Shown here in pieces: positions 1 to 8,761 of a DNA stretch of 64,000 bases. This stretch comes from Providencia hangzhouensis (GTDB lineage Bacteria > Pseudomonadota > Gammaproteobacteria > Enterobacterales > Enterobacteriaceae): NCBI RefSeq assembly GCF_029193595.2, contig NZ_CP135052.1, positions 1,922,001 through 1,986,000 of the forward strand, in the 5' to 3' direction. The number at the start of each line of letters is the position of its first letter. Positions within the stretch are counted from its first letter, which is position 1. The position numbers were made by a program, and so were the translations under genes. The notes under the pieces are model-generated. The model was given only the letters and a program-made list of their open reading frames with translations. It did not search any database and was not told the DNA's origin.

Positions 1-3
1 TTA

Positions 4-32
4 AGTTTGAGCTAAAGGAGTTAGCTCAAACT
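4..32 (-). terminator. Hairpin at the end of the first small gene
   Basis: A perfect 12-bp inverted repeat (4-15 with 21-32, 5-base loop) overlaps the stop codon of the minus-strand gene at 31-300. The window ends before a T-tract can be judged, so termination is inferred from position and stem strength only. Confidence 0.5.
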
Positions 33-300
33 AACGGGAAATTCGCTCTGGCAGTGTTCTTAGAGGAAGATGAGGCGCAGGAATAGCATGTTTTTCTTCA
101 GCGGTCATTTCATTGCTATCGCGGTAAACCTCACCACAGAGAAAGTAGAGATTCGGTCGTTTTGATTCTAGGTATTTTTTTCGGCTCATGCATTGTTCTT
201 GTGTAAAAATAGTTTCAGTCACCGGTAATGCATCGCATGAATCCGTACCACAAGGGCTAACCCATAACGCCCAACCAATGAGTACCATATGTCCTGCCAT
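31..300 (-). CDS. Small hypothetical protein, possibly exported
   Basis: 89 residues; not recognised with confidence. The first 15 residues are hydrophobic (a GWALWV core) and four cysteines are spread through the chain (two near residues 17-22, then about 37 and 54), which would fit a short exported protein with disulfides. The layout loosely resembles the small DUF1482/YebW-like proteins, but that is only an impression. Two in-frame ATGs (residues 1 and 5) could be the start. A strong hairpin sits on its stop codon. It points out of the window on the left and is separated from the next gene by about 400 bp. Confidence 0.5.
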   Translation of the reverse strand: MAGHMVLIGWALWVSPCGTDSCDALPVTETIFTQEQCMSRKKYLESKRPNLYFLCGEVYRDSNEMTAEEKHAIPAPHLPLRTLPERISR

Positions 301-703
301 TTACATTGCCTTCCTTAATAAGAACCAATATGAACCGCTGAAAGTGATGACTGCAAGTAACTATCTAATTCACATACGCATTATAGGTTAAATTCTAACA
401 TTGAGTTAACCAAATGTATGTATTTAGGCATGATGAATTGTTTCATTCACACTAAAAAGCAAATCGTTATAAATTAAAAAGTTGGGAATTATCATAAGTA
501 GAAAATAAATGATTTGATAATAAATAAAGTAGTATATTGTTAAAATTACACTATCAATATTGCATGTTTTTTTGGTGTCAGATCGCAAAAAAACAAAATA
601 ATTATCTACAAACAGCCGATATTAGAGCTCAAGCCTGTCAATTAAGGCTATTTTTAACTAGGATTATGACAACCTCTAATAAGAAAACAGATAGGAATAA
701 ATC
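301..703. other. Intergenic gap between divergent genes
   Basis: About 400 bp of AT-rich DNA between a leftward gene and a rightward DUF924 gene. I see no convincing ORF or RNA gene. The only functional element I can support is the ribosome-binding site AGGA about 8 bases before the ATG at 704. Promoters for both flanking genes must lie here but are not individually clear. Confidence 0.5.
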
Positions 704-1246
704 ATGAATGCCATGGAAGAAGTGCTTTCATTTTGGTTTGAGGAATCGACACCAAAACAATGGTTTGAAAAAAGCGCTAAGTTTGATTTGACGATAGCAC
801 AACGGTTTGCTCATATCTGTGAACGTGCAGCTAAGGGAGAATTAGCTTATTGGCGGGCATCCATTCGTGGACGTTTAGCGGAAATTATTGTTCTAGACCA
901 GTTTTCACGTAACTTATGGCGTGATACACCACGGTCTTTTGCTCAAGATGGGATGGCTTTAGCATTAGCGCAAGAGGCGATTAAGCAACATGATTATAAC
1001 CTTCTGACGCTGTCACAGCGCAAGTTTGTTTTAATGCCATTTATGCACTCTGAATCCAGTTTTATACATTTACAGGCGGTTGAGCTATTTCGCATGCTGG
1101 GTGATGACGGTACATTAGATTTTGAAATGAGACATAAAGCGATTATTGATAAATTTGGCCGTTATCCTCACCGTAATGAAATTTTAGGTCGGCCATCAAC
1201 ACAAGAAGAAATTGCATTTTTACAAGAGCCAAACTCTTCTTTTTAG
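704..1246 (+). CDS. DUF924 family protein
   Basis: 180 residues. The N-terminus (EEVLSFWFEESTPKQWFEKS) and the block around residues 55-75 (GRLAEIIVLDQFSRNLWRD) are the hallmark motifs of the DUF924 family, alpha-helical proteins widespread in proteobacteria with no established biochemical role. Length is normal for the family. The start is supported by AGGA about 8 bases upstream. The gene is monocistronic and ends in a strong hairpin shared with the convergent dmsD gene. Family assignment is firm; function is unknown. Confidence 0.85.
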   Translation: MNAMEEVLSFWFEESTPKQWFEKSAKFDLTIAQRFAHICERAAKGELAYWRASIRGRLAEIIVLDQFSRNLWRDTPRSFAQDGMALALAQEAIKQHDYNLLTLSQRKFVLMPFMHSESSFIHLQAVELFRMLGDDGTLDFEMRHKAIIDKFGRYPHRNEILGRPSTQEEIAFLQEPNSSF

Positions 1247-1250
1247 ACTA

Positions 1251-1300
1251 AAACCAAATGAGCCCATATTTTGTTTAACTAGCTCATTTGGTTTAGTTTT
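1251..1300. terminator. Bidirectional terminator between DUF924 gene and dmsD
   Basis: A 13-bp perfect inverted repeat (1251-1263 AAACCAAATGAGC with 1282-1294) is followed on the plus strand by a T-rich run at 1295-1304. It lies between two convergent genes, so it probably stops transcription from both sides. Confidence 0.8.
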
Positions 1301-1303
1301 TAT

Positions 1304-1897
1304 TTAGCGAAATAATTCAGCCCTGACTGGCGATAATTCTAATTTCAATTGTAGTGATTTGAGGTAAATTTCAGTGATCTGTGCAAGGCTAGGGTAAAAA
1401 GTGGACTCTGTTTTGCTTTGCTGCACTAGCTCTAAATAGCGATACGCCCAAGGTAACAAATGTTGCTCAAATAGAGCAATAACAGCGCTGTCGTCCTCTT
1501 GCTCTGCTAACGCAGAAACTGCCATCATCATTAAGCCAAATTGGTCTTCAGGTTCACGGATTCCAGTATCAGTGACTAAACCTTTCGCTTGCAAAAAGTC
1601 GCGATAAGCCGCAGTTGACTCACCCATAACAGTATTATCATGCTCTAAGTACACAGAGCCCCAAGGCGGAGCAGGCATACTGCCTTGTCCTTCGAATAAG
1701 ATGGAATAATCATAAGAGATATCATCAGGTTGTGTTTGTGACAACGAAGTACAAATAGCCTGAATTTTCTCTGGGTTATCCCATGTACATAACTGTGGTA
1801 GTTCACCCAAGACAGAGTAAACGTTACGTAAAGTGTCCGATTGCGGAGGGTAGTAGAAAAACGCACCAAGGATGCGGATCATTGTCGTGTCAATCAT
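1304..1897 (-). CDS. dmsD: Tat proofreading chaperone DmsD (TorD/DmsD family)
   Basis: 197 residues, the usual size for the TorD/DmsD family. The conserved central block is present (FEGQGSMPAPPWGSVYLEHD, then the EPEDQFGLMM motif), which binds the twin-arginine leader of DmsA and holds it back until molybdenum cofactor is inserted. It follows dmsABC on the same strand but is separated from dmsC by about 150 bp containing an intrinsic terminator, so it is expressed by read-through or its own promoter. M6 is an alternative start. Assignment is supported by both motifs and context. Confidence 0.92.
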   Translation of the reverse strand: MIDTTMIRILGAFFYYPPQSDTLRNVYSVLGELPQLCTWDNPEKIQAICTSLSQTQPDDISYDYSILFEGQGSMPAPPWGSVYLEHDNTVMGESTAAYRDFLQAKGLVTDTGIREPEDQFGLMMMAVSALAEQEDDSAVIALFEQHLLPWAYRYLELVQQSKTESTFYPSLAQITEIYLKSLQLKLELSPVRAELFR

Positions 1898-1992
1898 ATT
1901 ATTTTATCCGTCTTATTTCGCGCTAAAGCATGACATCATTATTTAATTTCCTGCTACTGTATCAATGCAGGTGGTGTTGAAGATATCTAAAC

Positions 1993-2016
1993 AAAGAACC
2001 CCAAAAGGGGTTCTTT
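1993..2016 (-). terminator. Terminator after dmsC
   Basis: A 10-bp perfect stem (AAAGAACCCC / GGGGTTCTTT) closes an AAAA loop and continues into TTCTTTGTTT on the minus strand. It lies 34 bp past the dmsC stop and ahead of dmsD, so it should reduce dmsD expression relative to dmsABC. Confidence 0.8.
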
Positions 2017-2049
2017 TATGAAACACTATAACATAGTAATAACAATGCC

Positions 2050-2826
2050 TTACATGGTTATTTGCCACAAATTATAGAATGCAATGCGGCCAGCCAGTTC
2101 AGCTAATAATACTGCGGCGGCACAAGTTGCTAATGTCGCTTTTGGTGCGCGGTGCTTTAACGCCATACCAACGAAAGCAGCTAAAGCAATAGCTAAAACA
2201 ACAACTTGGAAGCCCCAGAAGCCTGTTTGTTCACCGCTAAGAGCGGGACCTGTTTCTGCTAAAAAGGCTTGATAACCCGCACGGCTTGCAAAAATAGCAA
2301 AAGTACCAATTAAGAACGAAGCAATACCTAAGCCACGAGCACCGATTGCAATGGCGAGCGCACCGCCACCGACTAACATCGTCATCCACATTTGCAGTGT
2401 GGTATAACCGGTGTCCCAGTTAGCAATAGTGGCGATGTTGTATACTTGAGGTATTGACCAAACAAATGCAAGTCCAGAAACTACCGCGGCAATATTAGCC
2501 AGCTCACGTAATAACGTATGTTTGAAAAACAGCGTAAAAAATAACGTTGCAGCAGCGCACCCAACAAATACGCCACTTAAGAACGCTTCATTACTCATTG
2601 GCGAACGGCCTACACCTAATAACATATTAAAGAAGCGTAGTGGCTGGCCAACGTGTAACCCACCGATACCTAAACCAATTATCATAATGATAAAGGCAAC
2701 GATATTGGCAATTTTTAGCTGATTATCGTCAATAGAACCCATTCTACGGCTAATATAAGCGAGTAAGAAAAGCCCTGCAGCGGACTGTCCTAAGACGGTG
2801 AAAAAAACGAGTGGTAATTCATGCAT
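2050..2826 (-). CDS. dmsC: DMSO reductase membrane anchor subunit DmsC
   Basis: 258 residues, strongly hydrophobic, with about eight membrane segments. It starts MHELPLVFFTVLGQSAAG, typical of DmsC/NrfD-like anchors. DmsC holds the DmsAB catalytic dimer on the membrane and oxidises menaquinol, passing electrons to DmsB. E. coli DmsC is slightly longer. The start codon lies one base beyond the dmsB stop, so translation is probably coupled. Third gene of dmsABC, followed by a terminator. Confidence 0.93.
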   Translation of the reverse strand: MHELPLVFFTVLGQSAAGLFLLAYISRRMGSIDDNQLKIANIVAFIIMIIGLGIGGLHVGQPLRFFNMLLGVGRSPMSNEAFLSGVFVGCAAATLFFTLFFKHTLLRELANIAAVVSGLAFVWSIPQVYNIATIANWDTGYTTLQMWMTMLVGGGALAIAIGARGLGIASFLIGTFAIFASRAGYQAFLAETGPALSGEQTGFWGFQVVVLAIALAAFVGMALKHRAPKATLATCAAAVLLAELAGRIAFYNLWQITM

Positions 2827-2827
2827 C

Positions 2828-3448
2828 TTACACCTCCGCAGGGTTTTTTAATTCGCCACTTTTATCGCCAAATGGCTTCGCATCTTTATGTGGTTTGATG
2901 ACAATATTCGGGTTCGTCAGGCTTGGGTCTGGCATTGGAGCAATGCCACACTCTGTGCCGTGTAACTCACGAAGAACATTAATGTCATCAAAATCTAAAG
3001 CACGCTGCGGGCAAGATTCAACACAAACAGGTTTCATCCCTTTTGCGACGCGCTCATAGCAGCCGTCGCATTTACTCATTAGTTTCTTCTTCTCATCAAA
3101 TTGTGGGGCGCCATACGGGCAGCGCAACTCACAATAACGGCAACCAACACAAATAGATTGGTCAACCACGACTAAACCATCTTCTTCTCGTTTATGCATT
3201 GCACCGGTTGGGCAACCCGCGACACATGTCGGGTTTGAACAATGGTTACATGAAATAGAAAGATAGTAACTAAAGACATTTTGCTGCCAAATACCATCTT
3301 GTTTTTGCCAACTACCGCCACCGAACTCGTAGACACGACGGAATTTTGGGCCTAAATCTAAATCTTTTTCATCCTTACAACTGACTTGGCATGTTTTACA
3401 GCCAGTGCATTTTGTGGAGTCAAAGTAAAAGCCATATTGTTTCATCAT
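2828..3448 (-). CDS. dmsB: DMSO reductase electron-transfer subunit DmsB
   Basis: 206 residues, the normal length. Four ferredoxin-type cysteine groups can be read in order: CTGCKTCQVSC near residue 14, CNHCSNPTCVAGC near 67, CVGCRYCELRC near 99, and CDGC with CVESC near 126-145. These bind four [4Fe-4S] clusters that relay electrons from DmsC to the molybdopterin site in DmsA. The gene starts 8 bp after dmsA, in the same operon. Family identity is secure; clusters are inferred from the cysteine pattern. Confidence 0.95.
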   Translation of the reverse strand: MMKQYGFYFDSTKCTGCKTCQVSCKDEKDLDLGPKFRRVYEFGGGSWQKQDGIWQQNVFSYYLSISCNHCSNPTCVAGCPTGAMHKREEDGLVVVDQSICVGCRYCELRCPYGAPQFDEKKKLMSKCDGCYERVAKGMKPVCVESCPQRALDFDDINVLRELHGTECGIAPMPDPSLTNPNIVIKPHKDAKPFGDKSGELKNPAEV

Positions 3449-3456
3449 TCAACTCC

Positions 3457-5892
3457 TTAAGCGCGTTTAACTTCAACAAGGTTAGTATGTTGTGGGGTAC
3501 CTTTAGCCAATGGCGAAGGAACATGCGATGTCAGTGTATTGATACAACCACCGACATCTAGCCCATCATTATTAAGAGTACGCCATGCACCTTGTGGAAC
3601 GGCGATAACACCGGGTAATACACGCTCTGTCACTTTCACTTTAATTTGAATACGACCACGATCATTAAATATTTCAGCCATATCACCATTATTCAAGCCG
3701 CGTTGCTGGGCATCGACTGGGTTGAGCCAAAACTGATGTGGAATGGCTTCACGTAGCATAGCAACATTGTAATATGATGAATGCACATGGCCTTTATCAT
3801 GAAAGCCCGTCATTAATAGCGGATGCTTTTGTTGGCTTGCTTGGGCTTCAACACCTTCTTTATTGACGCAATACTCAGGAATGGCAGGAATACGTTGGCC
3901 TTCTGGTAATTCCCAATTTTTAACACGTTCAGCTAGTTGTTCTGAATAGATTTCCACTTTACCTGACGGCGTTTTCAATGGGTTATTGATTGGGTCATCA
4001 CGGAATTTCTTCAATGCAATATTTTCTGAGCTGTTCAGGAACTTACGGTCGATAATGCCCGCACCGTCGGTTTCGCTGAATTCAGGTAAATGAGGCATTT
4101 TTTCACGTGTTTTGTTATAACAGAACTCAATCCATTCAGCGTAGGTACGGCCTTCGGTGAATTGTTCTTTTACACCCATTTTTTCAGCAATTTCTGCTAA
4201 CACATCGTAATTAGGGCGATTTTCCCACAGTGGCTCAATGGCATTTTGTAGGCGAACTAAATAATGATACGCACCACTTGCATAGGAGTTATTGATTAAA
4301 TCGTTGGTTTCTACAGTTGTGACATCCGGTAACAATAAGTCTGCATATTTTGCGGATGGGGTATCATGGTTATCCCATACTAGAATGAATTCACATTTGG
4401 ATTCATCTGCAAGTATTTCATGGGTTTTATTTAAATCGCCATGTTGGTTACCAATGACATTACTGGAGTAGCACCACATAAACTTGATATCGTTGTTTAG
4501 TTTATCGACACCTTTAATGCCACCATTCTCTGCGGTCAATTCTTTCCCGCGAACAATTGCTTCTGACCACATATAAGTCGGAATCAAGGCTTTTACTGGG
4601 TTAGGTAAAGCAAAACCTGCAACAGGATAAGCGTAGCTGTTACCCCACAGCCCAGTGTTAGTTCCTGCACGACCAATGTTCCCAGACATCAACGGTAACA
4701 TCATAATAGAACGACAAGCTTGCTCGCCATTCTCTGTGCGCTGTAAGCCCCAGCCTTGTGAGATCCATGCTCTATTTGCATTACCGATTTCACGTGCAAG
4801 TTGTTTAATACGTGCGACTGAGATACCCGTTAATTTGCTCGCCCACTCAGGGGTTTTTGCGATGCCATCAGGGCCATTACCTAAAATATAATCTTTATAT
4901 GATGCATTGCGTGGTGCAGAAGCAGGTAAGGTAGACTCATCCCAACCAACACAATAGTTGTTTAGGAATTCTTCGTCAGTCAGGCCTTCTTCGATCATGA
5001 CATAACCGAGAGCAGCAACTAATGCAGCGTCAGTACCTGGGTAAATAGGTATCCATTCTGCGCCAAGCGTTGTGACGCTATCAGTGCGACGCGGGTCAAT
5101 AATGATAACTTTTGCTTTGCTTTTATCTAACGCATTGAGGGTTTCGTAAAATTGACCGCCCCCAGACATACGCGTTTCAGCAAGGTTGTGACCAAACATG
5201 ACGACTAAATCTGAGTTTTGGATTTCAGATAAATAGGATTCTTCAATACTGCCATATACGTAAGGCGTGATTTCCATTAATTGCGCATATGAATATGTGC
5301 CATAATCACCCAAGAAACCACCGGTTAAGCTTAATAAACGTTTACAAGCAGCACGACCGTGTAAGTTTGCGCCTGTTGAACCCGAGCCATATTGATAGTA
5401 AATGGCATCACTTCCATATTTATCAATAGTATACTGCAGTTTTTCGGCGATAATGGTTGTTGCCTCATCCCATGAGATCTTTTTAAATTTACCTTCACCG
5501 CGTTTACCAACTCGTACCATTGGGTATTTTAAACGGTCTGGGTTATAGGTTTTCCAGCGCACTGAACGGCCACGCAAACATGGGCGGATTTGGTGTTCAC
5601 CTAACGTTGAGTCGTCATACATTGTTTCATTGGAAATGCGGCTGATAACACCGTCTTTCACATGAACTTTTAATGGACAGCGGCTACCACAGTTTACTAA
5701 GCATGCGCTATAGCTGATTTTTTCGCTGACTTCGTCAGGCATGATCGCTGGTGTTTTTGCTTGAGCAGCAAAAGGAAGAGTGATTGAGCCAGCAACAGCA
5801 GCGACACCCGCAACGGTTGCAGAGGTTTGTATAAACTCCCTCCTGCTCAGTTCTCCAAATTGAGTATTTATTTTATTTTTATGCATTGACAT
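3457..5892 (-). CDS. dmsA: DMSO reductase catalytic subunit DmsA
   Basis: 811 residues against about 814 in E. coli. A twin-arginine leader (SRREFI, residues 16-21, then a hydrophobic stretch ending AQA) sends the folded enzyme to the periplasmic face. Cysteines around residues 68-76 (CLVNCGSRC) fit the N-terminal Fe-S site, and DYGTYS about 130 residues later carries the serine that ligates molybdenum in this family. It reduces DMSO and other S- and N-oxides during anaerobic respiration. First gene of dmsABC; a likely FNR site lies 68 bp upstream. Confidence 0.95.
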   Translation of the reverse strand: MSMHKNKINTQFGELSRREFIQTSATVAGVAAVAGSITLPFAAQAKTPAIMPDEVSEKISYSACLVNCGSRCPLKVHVKDGVISRISNETMYDDSTLGEHQIRPCLRGRSVRWKTYNPDRLKYPMVRVGKRGEGKFKKISWDEATTIIAEKLQYTIDKYGSDAIYYQYGSGSTGANLHGRAACKRLLSLTGGFLGDYGTYSYAQLMEITPYVYGSIEESYLSEIQNSDLVVMFGHNLAETRMSGGGQFYETLNALDKSKAKVIIIDPRRTDSVTTLGAEWIPIYPGTDAALVAALGYVMIEEGLTDEEFLNNYCVGWDESTLPASAPRNASYKDYILGNGPDGIAKTPEWASKLTGISVARIKQLAREIGNANRAWISQGWGLQRTENGEQACRSIMMLPLMSGNIGRAGTNTGLWGNSYAYPVAGFALPNPVKALIPTYMWSEAIVRGKELTAENGGIKGVDKLNNDIKFMWCYSSNVIGNQHGDLNKTHEILADESKCEFILVWDNHDTPSAKYADLLLPDVTTVETNDLINNSYASGAYHYLVRLQNAIEPLWENRPNYDVLAEIAEKMGVKEQFTEGRTYAEWIEFCYNKTREKMPHLPEFSETDGAGIIDRKFLNSSENIALKKFRDDPINNPLKTPSGKVEIYSEQLAERVKNWELPEGQRIPAIPEYCVNKEGVEAQASQQKHPLLMTGFHDKGHVHSSYYNVAMLREAIPHQFWLNPVDAQQRGLNNGDMAEIFNDRGRIQIKVKVTERVLPGVIAVPQGAWRTLNNDGLDVGGCINTLTSHVPSPLAKGTPQHTNLVEVKRA

Positions 5893-5959
5893 TGCCTATA
5901 TGTAAATAACAACATTACTTTCTTGTTTTATATGTTAAAAAAAGTTTCTGTTGAGTTAC

Positions 5960-5973
5960 ATGACTTACATCAA
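5960..5973 (-). promoter_or_regulatory. Probable FNR-binding site upstream of dmsA
   Basis: ATGACTTACATCAA matches the FNR consensus TTGATNNNNATCAA at 8 of 10 fixed positions, with one perfect half. Its centre lies about 41 bp before a plausible transcription start, with a -10 like TAACAT at 5932-5937 on the minus strand. This is the classic class II arrangement for anaerobic activation, as expected for dmsABC. Binding is inferred. Confidence 0.6.
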
Positions 5974-6186
5974 TGTTATCCCTGATAAGATAAATGTATT
6001 TATTTAATTTATAAGGATTTTTTGTTCGCTATAACATAGATTAGTTCTATTTCTATTAACTATCGAAGTGTTAATTATTATATAACGATTGGGTCAAAAG
6101 TAAGGAAAAAGAGGGATATCTCCCTCTTTGAAATACTACTTTAGGTGTAGATGGATAAGAAAAGTTAACTAATCACTTAGTATTAA

Positions 6187-7437
6187 TTATTTTTCTGGGG
6201 AATAGCCTATCATCCTAACATCATTTCCGGTAGGTGATTGATGTACCATCAGATTAAATTGCGGAAGGATGGAAAAGATATGGTCAAAAATGTCTGACTG
6301 TATTCTTTCATACTCCACCCATACGGTTGTATTCGTAAACGCATATATTTCGATTGGGATACCATTTGAGTCAGATTCTAGCTGTCTGACCATAATCGTC
6401 ATATTTTTGTGAATATTAGGGTGTGATTTTAAATAAGCTTCAATGTAAGCCCGGAAAGTCCCTATATTTGTCAGACGACGTTGATTTAAAGGGATCGCTT
6501 TATCATCAGGTAGGCTAGAATTAAAGACTTGAATCTCAGATATTTTTTGCTCGATATAGGGCTCAAGTAAATTTGCTTTAATACAGTACGCTATTTCTTC
6601 AGATGTTAAAAAATGCACACTGCTAGCATCTAAGCGGACACTACGCTTAATTCGGCGCCCACCAGACTCTGTCATTCCTTTCCAGTTTTTGAATGAATCA
6701 GAAATAAGTGCATAGGTAGGAATAGTGGTTACTGTGTTGTCCCAATTACGGACTTTTACCGTAGTTAAACCAATATCGACCACCGCGCCATCAGCACCGT
6801 ATTTAGGCATTTCTAACCAATCGCCAATGTTAACCATGTTGTTGGCTGAAAGTTGTATACCAGCAACTAACCCCATGATAGGGTCTTTGAACACTAGCAT
6901 CATGACCGCTGTCATTGCACCAAGACCGCTGAGAATAATCAGAGGCGATTTGCCTATTAATAGCGCAATGATCATGATGCCAATTAGAATTGTGGCAATC
7001 AGTTTAAGACTTTGAAATATTCCTCTAAGAGGTAAATGCGCGGTTTTAGCCGCACGTTGGAGTACACCCAGTATAATATCAAGAACAGAGTAAAGGGTTA
7101 GTAAGCCAAATAATAGGCACCAAGCCTGTGAGCCGACCTTTAGAACGGCTTGTGCAGTCGAGCCTGAATGTAACCATAGCGTAGCTTGGATATTGACAAC
7201 AACACCTTGTATAACAAATGCAAAGCGATTAAAAAGATTATGTTGAGTTATTAAATGAATCCAAGTTCCTGCACTTTTTTGCCCGCGCTTTTCGAGTTGA
7301 GGAAGTAATATTTTATGCAGAATTAAGTGTAATACGCAGGCGACGATTAGAATTAAACCGAGCACCATAAGTAAAGAGGCGAGGTTAGCGTAATCTTGGT
7401 TGAACTGACGTACCCAGTCTAGCAGTTGCTGCTGCAT
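6187..7437 (-). CDS. mscM: Mechanosensitive channel of the MscS family (YbdG/MscM-like)
   Basis: 416 residues, matching E. coli YbdG (415). The first 170 residues are membrane segments. The pore-lining helix and following beta domain appear around residues 165-230 (GLGAMTAVMMLVFKDPIMGL, then NIGDWLEMPKYGADGAVVDI), the signature of MscS channels. The C-terminal half is soluble and cytoplasmic. Such channels open under membrane tension during osmotic downshock. The gene stands alone between dmsA and a divergent CigR-like gene. YbdG assignment rests on length and the unusual membrane topology. Confidence 0.88.
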   Translation of the reverse strand: MQQQLLDWVRQFNQDYANLASLLMVLGLILIVACVLHLILHKILLPQLEKRGQKSAGTWIHLITQHNLFNRFAFVIQGVVVNIQATLWLHSGSTAQAVLKVGSQAWCLLFGLLTLYSVLDIILGVLQRAAKTAHLPLRGIFQSLKLIATILIGIMIIALLIGKSPLIILSGLGAMTAVMMLVFKDPIMGLVAGIQLSANNMVNIGDWLEMPKYGADGAVVDIGLTTVKVRNWDNTVTTIPTYALISDSFKNWKGMTESGGRRIKRSVRLDASSVHFLTSEEIAYCIKANLLEPYIEQKISEIQVFNSSLPDDKAIPLNQRRLTNIGTFRAYIEAYLKSHPNIHKNMTIMVRQLESDSNGIPIEIYAFTNTTVWVEYERIQSDIFDHIFSILPQFNLMVHQSPTGNDVRMIGYSPEK

Positions 7438-7440
7438 GGT

Positions 7441-7785
7441 TTCTCCTTCTTGAGGGTGTTAGGAACAATGGTTTATAAAAATATTCGGTTTATAAAAATA
7501 TTCGATAGTTTAAAGACCTTATCATATTCACAATGAAAATTCATGGCGAACAATATTAAACTCCGTCTTAATTCTTATTGTTAGTTCTAAGTATTGTGCA
7601 GTATATGAATGCAATATTAATGACAATAAAGGTCATTATAAAGGAGCGGGTTCGTTAATTTGATTAGTTATGTAACATTTACATAACATTACATGTGATA
7701 AGGATTTTCTGATTGTGAGTCTTCATAACTAAGCATAATGTTCTACAAACTTCCTAATGTTATATTAACTTTGCAGGAATTTATT
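7441..7785. other. Intergenic region with a short tandem repeat
   Basis: About 345 bp between the divergent mscM and cigR-like genes. It contains a perfect 17-bp tandem duplication (GGTTTATAAAAATATTC at 7470-7486 and 7487-7503) just upstream of mscM, which could duplicate an AT-rich promoter element. No ORF or RNA gene is evident. Confidence 0.5.
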
Positions 7786-8310
7786 ATGAGCGTATTTAAA
7801 AAGCCGAATTGTTCTGTTTTTTTGCAGTATATCTTATTACCCGTTATTGCCTGCGCTCCATTTCTCGCTAATTCATCCCCTAATGGCAATCAAGGCCAAG
7901 GGAATGGTAAAGGAAATCAACAAATTCATGGAAACAAAGGAAATCAGAATAAAGATAAATCGAATAAAGGGGATGGTAATCAACAGCTAAAATATGCCAA
8001 AGCAAGCGAATATTACGATAAGAAACGAGGTTCTAATATTAGTTTTAATGTGAGTTTTGGTAATGTAAGGCCTTTGGCCATTGAATATGGTTTGACGGGT
8101 TATCAAGGGTTGCCGCCAGGCATTGCAAAGCAAGTTGGTCGGGGTAAACCGCTTCCTCCAGGTATTGCCAAAAAAGCGTTACCTTCAGCTTTTTTAGCTC
8201 AATTACCCATTTATGTTGGGTATGAATGGAAAATCAGTGGCCAAGATCTTGTCTTGGTTGCGATAGGAACAGCGATAGTCGCAGAAATTATTGAAAATGT
8301 TTTCGAATAA
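7786..8310 (+). CDS. CigR-like anti-virulence regulator family protein
   Basis: 174 residues from the ATG at 7786, chosen because AGGA lies 8-9 bases upstream; an in-frame ATG at 7738 has no such site. The N-terminus is a signal peptide or anchor, followed by a Gly/Asn/Lys-rich low-complexity linker (about residues 35-70). The C-terminal part has two LPPGIAK-type repeats (QGLPPGIAKQ, KPLPPGIAKKALP) and a final hydrophobic helix. This layout matches Salmonella CigR, an inner-membrane protein reported to damp virulence gene expression. Whether it has that role here is unknown. Confidence 0.75.
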   Translation: MSVFKKPNCSVFLQYILLPVIACAPFLANSSPNGNQGQGNGKGNQQIHGNKGNQNKDKSNKGDGNQQLKYAKASEYYDKKRGSNISFNVSFGNVRPLAIEYGLTGYQGLPPGIAKQVGRGKPLPPGIAKKALPSAFLAQLPIYVGYEWKISGQDLVLVAIGTAIVAEIIENVFE

Positions 8311-8338
8311 AAAAAACGACCTTGATTTCAAGGTCGTT
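8309..8338 (-). terminator. Intrinsic terminator of a short minus-strand transcript
   Basis: An 11-bp stem (8315-8325 with 8328-8338) is followed on the minus strand by eight T residues (8309-8316). The T-tract faces left, so it ends the short transcript from 8521; it may also help stop the convergent cigR-like gene. Confidence 0.8.
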
Positions 8339-8413
8339 GTGCAAAATAAATGCAATTAACGCTAATGATTAGGTAACTAAAAGGTCTGATTGACTAGAAA
8401 ATGATTAACTTGC

Positions 8414-8485
8414 TTACATAAAACGTTTAGACAGTAATTCAACAACTTCTTGCACACTGCTGATAAATTCTTTGATGCTGTTCAT
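8414..8485 (-). CDS. 23-residue peptide in a self-contained transcription unit
   Basis: The reading frame encodes MNSIKEFISSVQEVVELLSK followed by RFM. GGAG lies 7 bases upstream of its ATG. The peptide would form one amphipathic helix. The frame sits between a near-consensus sigma70 promoter (8528-8555) and an intrinsic terminator with a T8 tract (8309-8338), giving a transcript of about 210 bases. The 3' untranslated part is about 75 bases, so it could be a dual-function RNA. I do not recognise the peptide. A CRP-like palindrome lies at the predicted transcription start. Confidence 0.6.
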   Translation of the reverse strand: MNSIKEFISSVQEVVELLSKRFM

Positions 8486-8504
8486 CGATAACTCCAAATT
8501 AAAA

Positions 8505-8520
8505 TGTGATCCAGATCACG
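8505..8520. promoter_or_regulatory. CRP-type palindrome
   Basis: TGTGATCCAGATCACG fits the CRP consensus TGTGA-N6-TCACA with one mismatch. It lies immediately downstream of the predicted start of the 23-residue peptide transcript, a position that usually means repression; the same symmetry could also form a hairpin in the 5' leader. Confidence 0.65.
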
Positions 8521-8527
8521 TGAGAGC

Positions 8528-8555
8528 ATTTTAGCCATTAACATGTTAATGTCAA
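8528..8555 (-). promoter_or_regulatory. Near-consensus sigma70 promoter of the small peptide unit
   Basis: On the minus strand a perfect -35 box TTGACA (8550-8555) is followed after 16 bp by TAAAAT (8528-8533). The transcription start would fall near 8521, 36 bases before the peptide start codon. Confidence 0.7.
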
Positions 8556-8761
8556 GTTAATATTAAAAATAATTTTAAATATTAAATTATTTTTTAAAAA
8601 ATGTCTGGCACTTGTTTTTGACTGCAAGTTGTTACCACAAGACATGCAAAAATCCATAAATGGGCACAAAAAGTGTGAAGAATTGAAAGGTAATTTTTAT
8701 AATATGGTGTATGGTTAATTAGAGGTTAGGTAATGATTTGATTGATAAAGGAATATAACTC

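Noticed and set aside
188..391. Plus-strand frame of 67 codons
   Set aside because: Antisense to the better supported small gene at 31-300 and without a ribosome-binding site.
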